The notes under the pieces: model-generated
What the model was told of the DNA's origin: nothing
Seen by the model: only the letters and a program-made list of their open reading frames with translations
Databases searched by the model: none
Source: Candidatus Methanophagales archaeon ANME-1-THS
Lineage (GTDB): Archaea; Halobacteriota; Syntropharchaeia; Alkanophagales; Methanospirareceae
Length of the DNA: 12,805 nt
Direction: 5' to 3'
Assembly: GCA_004212135.1 (NCBI GenBank)
Contig: RXIE01000083.1
Span: 1 to 12,805, forward strand
Position numbers and translations under genes: made by a program
Shown here: in pieces, positions 1 through 5,327 of the stretch
Layout of the letters: every line of letters starts with the position of its first letter
Position numbering within the stretch: the stretch's first letter is position 1

Positions 1-111
1 GTTTTGATACTCCTCAACTGCCAGCTCAGATAGCTACCGGAGTGTTTCTCCTGGTTTCAATCTCAGGTTCGTCACCACAGTGAGGGGTGGATCTGGTATT
101 CGGAACTCCAT
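1..111 (-). pseudogene. 5' end of an unrecognised gene with an in-frame amber codon, running off the left edge
   Basis: From an ATG at 111-109 the minus strand reads 25 codons (start MEFRIPDPPLTVVTN, end KPGETLR), then TAG at 36-34, then 11 more open codons (LSELAVEEYQN) in the same frame to the window edge. A TATA-like box at 136-149 lies about 25-30 bases upstream, which would give an almost leaderless transcript starting at this ATG. The residues on both sides of the TAG look like ordinary protein, so the amber codon appears to interrupt a real gene. The possibilities are a nonsense mutation (TAG is one base from CAG, AAG or GAG), a sequencing error, pyrrolysine insertion, or a genuine 25-residue peptide. 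TAG ends other genes here, so general recoding is unlikely. I do not recognise the family. Confidence 0.4.
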
Positions 112-135
112 AGTTTCGGAAGTACTGAAGAAAGG

Positions 136-149
136 AAAAAATTTAAAAA
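136..149 (-). promoter_or_regulatory. TATA-like box for the left-edge minus-strand gene
   Basis: The minus strand reads TTTTTAAATTTTTT here. Its centre is about 30 bases upstream of the ATG at 111, which fits an archaeal TBP site driving a transcript with a leader of only a few bases. The call rests on composition and spacing only. Confidence 0.45.
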
Positions 150-173
150 GAGAAGGTTAAAAGTAAAAGGTAC

Positions 174-184
174 TAACTATATTT
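174..184 (+). promoter_or_regulatory. TATA-like box for tRNA-Glu
   Basis: The sequence TAACTATATTT is centred about 40 bases upstream of the mature tRNA 5' end. It predicts transcription starting near 205 and a 5' leader of roughly 10-15 bases, which RNase P would remove. Confidence 0.5.
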
Positions 185-195
185 CTTTGGTACGG

Positions 196-214
196 CGTTC
201 TTTTCTAAAGAACG
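196..214 (+). repeat. Perfect 8-bp inverted repeat just upstream of tRNA-Glu
   Basis: CGTTCTTT (196-203) and AAAGAACG (207-214) are exact reverse complements separated by TCT. The repeat lies six bases before the tRNA and spans the transcription start predicted from the TATA-like box. It could form a hairpin in the precursor 5' leader or act as a protein-binding palindrome. No function is known. Confidence 0.6.
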
Positions 215-219
215 GTTCT

Positions 220-294
220 GCTCCGCTGGTGTAGCGCGGCCAATCATGTGGGCCTCTCGAGCCCACGACCGGGGTTCAAATCCCCGGCGGAGCA
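220..294 (+). tRNA. tRNA-Glu (anticodon CTC)
   Basis: The acceptor stem pairs GCTCCGC (220-226) with GCGGAGC (287-293), followed by discriminator A294. The anticodon stem TGGGC/GCCCA (249-253 and 261-265) encloses the seven-base loop CTCTCGA, giving anticodon CTC, which reads GAG. The T arm CGGGG-TTCAAAT-CCCCG (270-286) is complete. There is no intron and no encoded CCA end. The overall sequence matches the usual archaeal tRNA-Glu pattern. Confidence 0.95.
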
Positions 295-319
295 TCTTCG
301 ATCCTGGCTGCAGGGGCTC

Positions 320-325
320 TTTTTT
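320..325 (+). terminator. Oligo-T terminator after tRNA-Glu
   Basis: A run of six T residues lies 25 bases past the tRNA 3' end and follows a GC-rich stretch. Archaeal RNA polymerase terminates at such T-tracts. It also lies between the tRNA and the convergent end of ridA. Confidence 0.45.
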
Positions 326-337
326 GGCAGTAAACCG

Positions 338-721
338 CTAATGAGTTTTAATCGCGATTAAAGAAATTTCTAATCCCGCATCGCGTGGCAATCGCCTGGC
401 CTCCAGGGTAGAACGAGCGGGAGGGTGCTCCTTGAAGTATTCAGCGTAGACCTGATTGATTCGACTGAAGTTGTCCATATTCTCAATGAAGAGCGTCACA
501 CTGACCACATCGTGATAGTCCATCCCCGCCTCTTTAAGCACGGCCCCGAGATTATCCAGCACCTGACGCGTTTGCTCTTCGATAGACCCTCGCACCAACT
601 CACCGGTTGCCGGGTTGATCGGGATCAGCCCCGAGCAGAAGAGCATGTCTCCTACCAGGATGGCCTGGCTGTAAGGCCCGATAGCCTGAGGCGCATCTTT
701 TGATGCTATAACCTTCTTCAT
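338..721 (-). CDS. ridA: RidA/YjgF/YER057c family enamine/imine deaminase
   Basis: This 127-residue protein is full length for the Rid family. It hydrolyses reactive 2-aminoacrylate-type enamines and imines released by PLP enzymes, producing 2-keto acids and ammonia, and so protects other PLP enzymes in the cytoplasm. Visible family features are the N-terminal APQAIGPYSQA segment (10-20), the FCSGLIP strand (28-34) and the C-terminal PPARSTLEARRLPRDAGLEIS segment. In that segment Arg103 corresponds to the substrate-carboxylate-binding arginine of characterised RidA proteins. The ATG at 721 is the family start and lies about 45 bases from a TATA-like box. The gene ends in TAG; reading through would run into the antisense of the tRNA, so this TAG is a genuine stop. 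It is divergent from the tgt unit. Confidence 0.93.
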   Translation of the reverse strand: MKKVIASKDAPQAIGPYSQAILVGDMLFCSGLIPINPATGELVRGSIEEQTRQVLDNLGAVLKEAGMDYHDVVSVTLFIENMDNFSRINQVYAEYFKEHPPARSTLEARRLPRDAGLEISLIAIKTH

Positions 722-733
722 CCGGTCTCTTTC

Positions 734-750
734 GAACGCTTACTGCGTTC
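734..750 (-). repeat. Inverted repeat at the predicted ridA transcription start
   Basis: GAACGC (734-739) and GCGTTC (745-750) are perfect reverse complements around a five-base spacer. The element lies between the ridA TATA-like box and its ATG, where transcription should begin, so it is positioned like a repressor operator or a short 5'-UTR hairpin. This is inferred from position. Confidence 0.45.
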
Positions 751-761
751 CATACTGTTCT

Positions 762-774
762 ATTATTAATAATC
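762..774 (-). promoter_or_regulatory. TATA-like box for ridA
   Basis: The AT-only stretch, reading ATTATTAATAATA on the minus strand, sits about 45 bases before the ridA ATG and predicts a start near 742. Because the stretch is nearly symmetrical, it could also contribute to the opposite-facing tgt promoter. Confidence 0.45.
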
Positions 775-782
775 GCAATGGG

Positions 783-796
783 ATTAAACTATTTTT
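783..796 (+). promoter_or_regulatory. Candidate TATA-like box for the tgt unit
   Basis: ATTAAACTATTTTT on the plus strand predicts a transcription start near 815. The transcript would then include the short ORF at 838-927 ahead of tgt. No competing AT-rich element lies closer to tgt, whose immediate upstream region is GC-balanced. Confidence 0.35.
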
Positions 797-837
797 CAGG
801 CTAACGTAACATTTTCTCAGTGTACGATCGTTAAGCC

Positions 838-927
838 ATGGCGATAGAGTTCAGAGGATGTGCGGCTACTGACCTCGCGATAAGGAATAAGCGCATGTAC
901 GATCTCCAGCTACAGGAAACGCACTGA
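838..927 (+). CDS. Possible 29-residue leader ORF overlapping tgt
   Basis: An ATG at 838 opens a 29-codon frame (start MAIEFRGCAATDLA, end YDLQLQETH). Its TGA at 925-927 shares the A of the tgt ATG at 927-929, in a TGATG arrangement typical of translational coupling. An in-frame TAA six bases before the ATG prevents any longer frame. The predicted transcript start near 815 would include it. No domain is recognisable and no strong Shine-Dalgarno sequence precedes it, so it may be a leader peptide, a gene remnant or chance. Confidence 0.3.
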   Translation: MAIEFRGCAATDLAIRNKRMYDLQLQETH

Positions 928-2135
928 TGAGCAGAAAGAAGAAGTTTCACTTTGAGGTTTTAAAAGAAGATAAAAAGAGCAGGGCCAGACTGGGCGTGAT
1001 AAAAACCGCGCGTGGCTCTATCGATACTCCGTACTTCATTCCCGTTGCCACCCTCGCCTCGGTCCGGGCTCTGGGCTCCGACGACCTCGCTGACCTCGGC
1101 GCCCATTGCATTTTGGCCAACACGTATCACCTCCATCTTAAGCCGGGGGACGAAGTTATCAAGAAGCTGGGCGGCCTGCACCGGTTCATGGCATTCGATC
1201 GGCCCATATTCACCGATTCAGCGGGTTTCCAGGCCTTCTCACTGGGTCTCGGAAGGGAGCATAATATATCCAAGATCGGCAGCATATTCCCGGAGGGCCG
1301 AGAGACCGAGGATAAACGTGAGAACTTGACTAGAATAACGGACGCGGGCATCTCTATCAAGTCCGCCCACGATGGCACGTGGCACTTCTTGGACGCCAAA
1401 GCCTCCATGAAGATCCAGTCCAACCTCGGCTCGGAGATCATAATGGCATTCGACGAATGCACCTCGCCACTTTCCGATTACGAGTACACGAAGATGGCTA
1501 TGAAGCGAACCCACGAGTGGGCCAAGCTTTCTTTGAAGTACCATGACAGGAAGCAGGCGATCTATGGGATAATCCAGGGTGGCTGGTTCGAGGATTTGAG
1601 ACACGAAAGCACGCAGTTCATCTCATCCCTTCCCTTTGATGGCATAGCAATCGGTGGGTCCCTGGGGAACTCCAAGAGCGACATGCACCAGGTTCTGGAG
1701 TGGGTTATTCCCAAGTTGGACGAACGCCCAAGGCACCTGCTGGGAATCGGTGAGATCGATGACATCTTCGAGTGCGTGGAGCGAGGGATCGATACCTTCG
1801 ACTGCGTTACTCCCACTAGACTCGCCCGGAGGGGGAATCTATTCATCTCGCCCGAATCGGGAGGAGGGGTGGAGAATAAGTTCAGGATAACCATCAAGGC
1901 CCCGCAGTATAAAGATGACAAGAAGCCTATAGACCCTCGATGCACATGCCCGACCTGCCAGCGGTACTCTCGGGCCTATGTGCGGCATCTGTACACTGCC
2001 AATGAGCTTTCTTATTTCAAGCTGGCATCCGTGCACAACCTTCATTTCATGCTCAGGCTCATGGAGCAGATAAGGGCGTCCATACAGAACGGGACCTTTA
2101 GCAGGTTAAAGAAGAAATGGCTGAAAACACCTTGA
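927..2135 (+). CDS. tgt: Bacterial-type queuine/preQ1 tRNA-guanine transglycosylase
   Basis: This 402-residue protein has the TGT barrel fold pattern. It should swap the encoded guanine of tRNA for a 7-deazaguanine base, at position 34 in bacterial and eukaryotic relatives. Residues matching known TGT active sites are Asp97 (in TDSAGFQ, usually TDSGGFQ), Asp176 (FDEC), Gln217 (QGG) and the nucleophile Asp292 (IDTFDCVTPTR). A zinc site is formed by Cys339, Cys341, Cys344 and His370 with bacterial TGT spacing. There is no PUA domain, unlike the archaeosine enzyme TgtA, which modifies position 15. It carries an insertion of about 20-25 residues around 107-133, and the usual base-pocket segment is replaced by AIGGSLGNSK (241-250). 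From memory, both traits resemble Tgt of candidate-phyla bacteria, which suggests horizontal transfer. The exact substrate is inferred. It overlaps the downstream transporter gene by 19 bases. Confidence 0.88.
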   Translation: MSRKKKFHFEVLKEDKKSRARLGVIKTARGSIDTPYFIPVATLASVRALGSDDLADLGAHCILANTYHLHLKPGDEVIKKLGGLHRFMAFDRPIFTDSAGFQAFSLGLGREHNISKIGSIFPEGRETEDKRENLTRITDAGISIKSAHDGTWHFLDAKASMKIQSNLGSEIIMAFDECTSPLSDYEYTKMAMKRTHEWAKLSLKYHDRKQAIYGIIQGGWFEDLRHESTQFISSLPFDGIAIGGSLGNSKSDMHQVLEWVIPKLDERPRHLLGIGEIDDIFECVERGIDTFDCVTPTRLARRGNLFISPESGGGVENKFRITIKAPQYKDDKKPIDPRCTCPTCQRYSRAYVRHLYTANELSYFKLASVHNLHFMLRLMEQIRASIQNGTFSRLKKKWLKTP

Positions 2136-2866
2136 ATCGCAGTGATGAGGCATCCAGAGAGAATCGAAAAGCAGAGCCGAGATTCAAGTTAGACAAGACC
2201 CAGGCTATCATAATCCTTTGCGGGTTCTACCTGTTCTTCTCCTTCGCGGGCAATGTAGCGGCGACCAAGGTGACCTATTTTGGCACGCTCGTGATGGACG
2301 CGGGCTTCATCTATTCCATGACCTTCACGTGGCGTGATCTGATCCACAAGCAGCTCGGAAAGAAGGCTGCCATCACCACCATTTGGCTGGCTGCAGCAAT
2401 AAATCTCAGTGCCGCGCTCTATTTTCAGCTCGTCGTCTTCCTGCCCGCGGAGCCCAGCTGGGCTGAGGCGGGAGGGCAAGCTGCCTGGCAGTTCCTCTTC
2501 GGGATAATCAAGGGCTCTGAAAGCGGCGCATGGTGGCAGTCTGTATTTTCGCTCCAGCTCAGGATCGTTATCGGCTCGATCATTACCGCGGTCATCGCCG
2601 AGCTCATCGATACGCAGGTCTATCATCTGTGGACCACGGGGATTGGAAAGAATCGCCCGCAGTGGAGCAGGGTCTTCGTCTCCAATTCCATCTCCATCCC
2701 CATTGATAGCGTACTCTTTCCAGTTATCGCCTTCCTGGGTATCATCAGCACGGTGGCCATGGTAGAGATGGTCTGGACCAATATACTGGTCAAGGCGATC
2801 GTCACGCTCCTGGTCTTCTGGACGATTTATCTCGTTCCAGAGAAGCCGATTTTCCGGGATGAGTAA
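2117..2866 (+). CDS. yhhQ: YhhQ-type queuosine precursor transporter (VUT family)
   Basis: This 249-residue integral membrane protein has about six hydrophobic segments (roughly 29-47, 56-72, 85-108, 148-168, 193-213 and 218-241) after a polar 25-residue cytoplasmic N-terminus. Family signatures are NVAATKVT near residue 46, the FIYSMTFTWRDLI segment near 64-76, ELIDTQVYH, and SNSISIPIDSVLF. E. coli YhhQ imports the queuosine precursors preQ0 and preQ1; related proteins may carry queuine. The ATG lies inside the 3' end of tgt, so the two genes are co-transcribed and probably co-translated. This makes uptake of the Tgt substrate the natural reading. The cargo itself cannot be read from the sequence. 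Confidence 0.87.
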   Translation: MAENTLNRSDEASRENRKAEPRFKLDKTQAIIILCGFYLFFSFAGNVAATKVTYFGTLVMDAGFIYSMTFTWRDLIHKQLGKKAAITTIWLAAAINLSAALYFQLVVFLPAEPSWAEAGGQAAWQFLFGIIKGSESGAWWQSVFSLQLRIVIGSIITAVIAELIDTQVYHLWTTGIGKNRPQWSRVFVSNSISIPIDSVLFPVIAFLGIISTVAMVEMVWTNILVKAIVTLLVFWTIYLVPEKPIFRDE

Positions 2867-2907
2867 AGCGCCTTAAAGATAAGAAGTTTGAACAAAAGCA
2901 GTGACCT

Positions 2908-2927
2908 CTTACTTCAGTGCTAGTAAG
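2908..2927 (+). terminator. Possible hairpin between the convergent yhhQ and membrane-protein genes
   Basis: CTTACT (2908-2913) and AGTAAG (2922-2927) can pair around an eight-base loop, in the 97 bases between two convergent stop codons. There is no T-tract after it on either strand, so a role as an RNA 3'-end structure or transcription boundary is only suggested by position. Confidence 0.25.
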
Positions 2928-2963
2928 GATGAACCTAGACATAGGAAGTACTCGCAGCAGGAA

Positions 2964-3428
2964 TTAACATAACCCGCGCAGAAATAGATAGGTGGAGATT
3001 AATTTGGCAACTACTATACCGCCAATCAAGTAGAGGAGCAAACTTTCAACGGCCCACAGTGCGATCAAGATTGTTGGCAGATTGATGAGCAGATAGAGGG
3101 CAAAATAGCCTGGGATCGCTCCTACCAGAAATATCAGGAAACCGTACATTAATCCCCGGCTCACAAACCGTTCTCCGGGAACACAGGAGCCAATTACAGT
3201 GTAAACCAATGCGAACAGTATTCCTGAAATGATGTTGAAGCTGAGCGAATAATACAGGAATGAAGCTGGTGGCGGACCCGCCGTGGGCATCATGAGCTTG
3301 CTCCAGACTGGAAGATATGCAGGATCCCCATAGAAATCCATGCTAACAAAAGCGAAGAGCGTATGAATGATCAGGGCTATTATGCCAAATACTACTCCCG
3401 CACCAAGTATTCGGGCAAGCTTTTGCAT
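2964..3428 (-). CDS. Uncharacterised four-helix integral membrane protein
   Basis: This 154-residue, strongly hydrophobic protein has predicted membrane segments at about 8-30, 58-82, 92-115 and 120-148. The stretch between the first two helices is rich in Tyr, Trp, Pro and Met and includes GPPPASFLYYS. No cytosolic domain and no catalytic motif are visible, and the C-terminus is short. I do not recognise the family; it resembles small archaeal predicted membrane proteins without assigned function. The gene stands alone, convergent with yhhQ and divergent from the radical SAM gene, and is preceded by a clear TATA-like box. The ATG at 3428 is the only good start before the first helix. Confidence 0.75.
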   Translation of the reverse strand: MQKLARILGAGVVFGIIALIIHTLFAFVSMDFYGDPAYLPVWSKLMMPTAGPPPASFLYYSLSFNIISGILFALVYTVIGSCVPGERFVSRGLMYGFLIFLVGAIPGYFALYLLINLPTILIALWAVESLLLYLIGGIVVAKLISTYLFLRGLC

Positions 3429-3452
3429 GCTGGTATACTCCTCATAGCGCCG

Positions 3453-3463
3453 AGTTTAAATAT
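3453..3463 (-). promoter_or_regulatory. TATA-like box for the membrane-protein gene
   Basis: The minus strand reads CATATTTAAAC, centred 30 bases from the ATG at 3428. This predicts a leader of only a few bases. A GAGGAG motif at 3439-3444 would lie upstream of that start, so it would serve as a ribosome site only if transcription begins earlier. Confidence 0.5.
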
Positions 3464-3565
3464 GTTTCTGTTTTTGTTATCTCAGTGGTTCATATAACAT
3501 AATCTTTTGCAGGTCTATGGGTTTGCCAAAAACGCCGGAAACGAAACATACGGCTCATTGGTTCG

Positions 3566-3577
3566 CTAAACTTTTAT
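3566..3577 (+). promoter_or_regulatory. TATA-like box for the radical SAM gene
   Basis: CTAAACTTTTAT lies about 30 bases before the ATG at 3601, and there is no Shine-Dalgarno sequence in front of that ATG. The pattern fits a leaderless archaeal mRNA. Confidence 0.4.
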
Positions 3578-3600
3578 GATTTAGGACGTTATCCTCATTT

Positions 3601-4686
3601 ATGGACGTTCTGGAAAAGGCCAGAATACTGGGAGATGCAGGACGATATGATAGTTGTGGGCCAAGAGCGTGCGAGGTGAACGTCCGTAGTGGCCTGGGCG
3701 GAATTTACTATGCAAAGGCAGAGCACAGGACCTGCAGAATCTATAAGACCATAATGGACAATAATTGCTCCTTTGATTGTAAATACTGCCCCAATGCGAG
3801 AGGCGGTACGAAGACAAAAGCGAGCTATCAGCCAGAAGAACTAGCTAAGCTCTTTGATTACCTGCATAAGCACCTCAGCGTTGAGGGGCTGTTTCTCAGC
3901 TCCAGCGTTGCGGGCGATCCTGACAAAGCCACCGAAAGGATGATCGCGGCCGTGCAGCTTCTGCGAGGCAAATACCAGTTTAGCGGGTATGTCCATTTTA
4001 AGGTTCTGCCCGGCACCTCGTATGAGCTGATTAAACAGGCGTCTGAGCTTGCAACGAGGATGAGCATCAATATCGAGGCGCCAAACAAAGCGGTTCTTGC
4101 AGAACTCGCTTCGTGCAAGGATTACAAGATCGACATTCTGAGAAGGCAGGCATGGATCTCCAGGCTCAATTTAGCAGGTGGACAGACGACGCAGTTGATC
4201 GTTAATGATCTGGCAACTGATAAGGATATTCTTAACATGATGGACTGGGAATACCAGCATATGAATCTTCGGCGAATTTATTTCTCGGCTTTCAAACCAG
4301 TAAAAGGAACGCCTCTGGAGCATGAAGCGCCCGGTTCAGTGCTCAGGCAGAACCGATTGTATAATGTTGATTTTCTGCTGAGGGTGTATGGATACCACCT
4401 CGAGGAATTTGAGCTCGCGATGGAGGACGGGATGCTTCCCGGTCGTGACCCGAAACTCGCTCTGGCACAGGCAACGTTCGATGCACCGGTTGATATCAAC
4501 GAAGCTCCTTATGATGAGTTGATACGGATCCCCGGCATTGGTCCGAGGACGGCGCGTAAAATCGTTGAGCGTGAAGCGAAGATTACCACATTTGAGCAGC
4601 TGCAGAAGCTCGGCGGATGGGTTAAACGAGCCAAACCGTTTATAGAAATCGGTGGCAAGAGACAGACCATGCTGAGCCAGTTCTGA
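3601..4686 (+). CDS. Putative DNA modification/repair radical SAM protein with C-terminal helix-hairpin-helix
   Basis: This 361-residue protein has a radical SAM core with Cys56, Cys60 and Cys63 (CSFDCKYC), the CxxxCxxC set that binds the [4Fe-4S] cluster reducing S-adenosylmethionine. The following FLSSSVAGDPDKATERM segment and the IEAPNKAVLAELAS segment are typical of this SplB/biotin-synthase-related group. The C-terminus (about 297-328, with IPGIGPRTARKI) is a helix-hairpin-helix motif of the kind that contacts DNA backbone. The combination matches the family named putative DNA modification/repair radical SAM protein; its reaction is not established. In many bacteria it is paired with a uracil-DNA-glycosylase-like partner, which is absent here. 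The upstream TATA-like box and lack of a Shine-Dalgarno sequence support the ATG at 3601. Confidence 0.85.
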   Translation: MDVLEKARILGDAGRYDSCGPRACEVNVRSGLGGIYYAKAEHRTCRIYKTIMDNNCSFDCKYCPNARGGTKTKASYQPEELAKLFDYLHKHLSVEGLFLSSSVAGDPDKATERMIAAVQLLRGKYQFSGYVHFKVLPGTSYELIKQASELATRMSINIEAPNKAVLAELASCKDYKIDILRRQAWISRLNLAGGQTTQLIVNDLATDKDILNMMDWEYQHMNLRRIYFSAFKPVKGTPLEHEAPGSVLRQNRLYNVDFLLRVYGYHLEEFELAMEDGMLPGRDPKLALAQATFDAPVDINEAPYDELIRIPGIGPRTARKIVEREAKITTFEQLQKLGGWVKRAKPFIEIGGKRQTMLSQF

Positions 4687-4763
4687 AGCTACGTGGGTGC
4701 TCATATCAGGAAAAGAGCGGAAGAAGAACGTTGTCAGCTTGAGCATGGAGTCGAGCTCATCTG

Positions 4764-5255
4764 CTAACCATCCTTCTCGAAGAATTCGTCCAGGGTCATT
4801 CGTTCGTGCTTCTCCTCTTTCACTTTGTGTTCATAGCTCCGTTTCTCATCGATGATGTGCTGTACCGTGTGCCCGTGCTCTTTGAGTGCATCCGCGATGA
4901 ATCGCCGGTGGCACCTGAAGAAGAGGAGTTCAGCACACATGAGTGCCACTCGATGCAATGAGGCGAGTCCTTCAACGTACCGCAAACCCTGTTCAAATTC
5001 TGCGGTCTTCATGAACTCCCGGTAGCCGCCTTTTCGGTAGCCGCCGAGCTCTGCCACGTGATGGTATGCGATCCCATGCTGCTTCAAACTCGCTTCCAGA
5101 TGCTCACGCTTGAAGTGGTTGTGTTTGGACGTCGGAAATCGTCTCACATCAATAATCACCTCTATCTGGTATACCTCGAGCACGTGCAAAAGCTCCTCGA
5201 TACTCCGGTTACTGGTTCCGATGGTCCATATACTCAATTCTTCCGAGCCTCGCAC
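4764..5255 (-). CDS. DUF488 domain protein
   Basis: The protein has the hallmarks of DUF488: an N-terminal SIWTIGTSNRSIEELL strand-helix, IIDVRRFPTSKHNHF, a VAELGGYRKGGY loop, and MCAELLFFRCHRRFIADAL near the C-terminus (family pattern CAE...CHR). The conserved Cys, Arg and His residues suggest a catalytic or nucleic-acid role, but the family function is not established. The frame is open further upstream to a GTG at 5324. The family begins near the TIGT strand, so I place the start at the GTG at 5255, preceded by GGGGGA at useful spacing; a TTG at 5237 is also possible. Taking the upstream GTG would add about 23 residues unlike the family. It follows apgM by about 70 bases, probably on the same transcript, and ends in TAG. 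Confidence 0.8.
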   Translation of the reverse strand: MRGSEELSIWTIGTSNRSIEELLHVLEVYQIEVIIDVRRFPTSKHNHFKREHLEASLKQHGIAYHHVAELGGYRKGGYREFMKTAEFEQGLRYVEGLASLHRVALMCAELLFFRCHRRFIADALKEHGHTVQHIIDEKRSYEHKVKEEKHERMTLDEFFEKDG

Positions 5256-5327
5256 CTTAAATCCCCCGTACCATAGGACTATGACGTGCAGTGGTGATTC
5301 GGAGCAACGGGTGTCGCCCTCCACCTT

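Noticed and set aside
425..703. Plus-strand open frame of 92 codons inside ridA
   Set aside because: It is the antisense shadow of a clearly recognised gene and has no family features. The same holds for the other long frames opposite tgt, apgM, proA and proB.
718..753. An 11-codon ORF overlapping the ridA start (ATGA overlap)
   Set aside because: Its ATG lies upstream of the transcription start predicted from the TATA-like box, and it coincides with the palindrome. The length is within chance expectation.
5256..5324. GTG at 5324 as the DUF488 start
   Set aside because: The extra residues have no counterpart at the start of the DUF488 domain, and a GTG with a better ribosome site lies nearer the domain.
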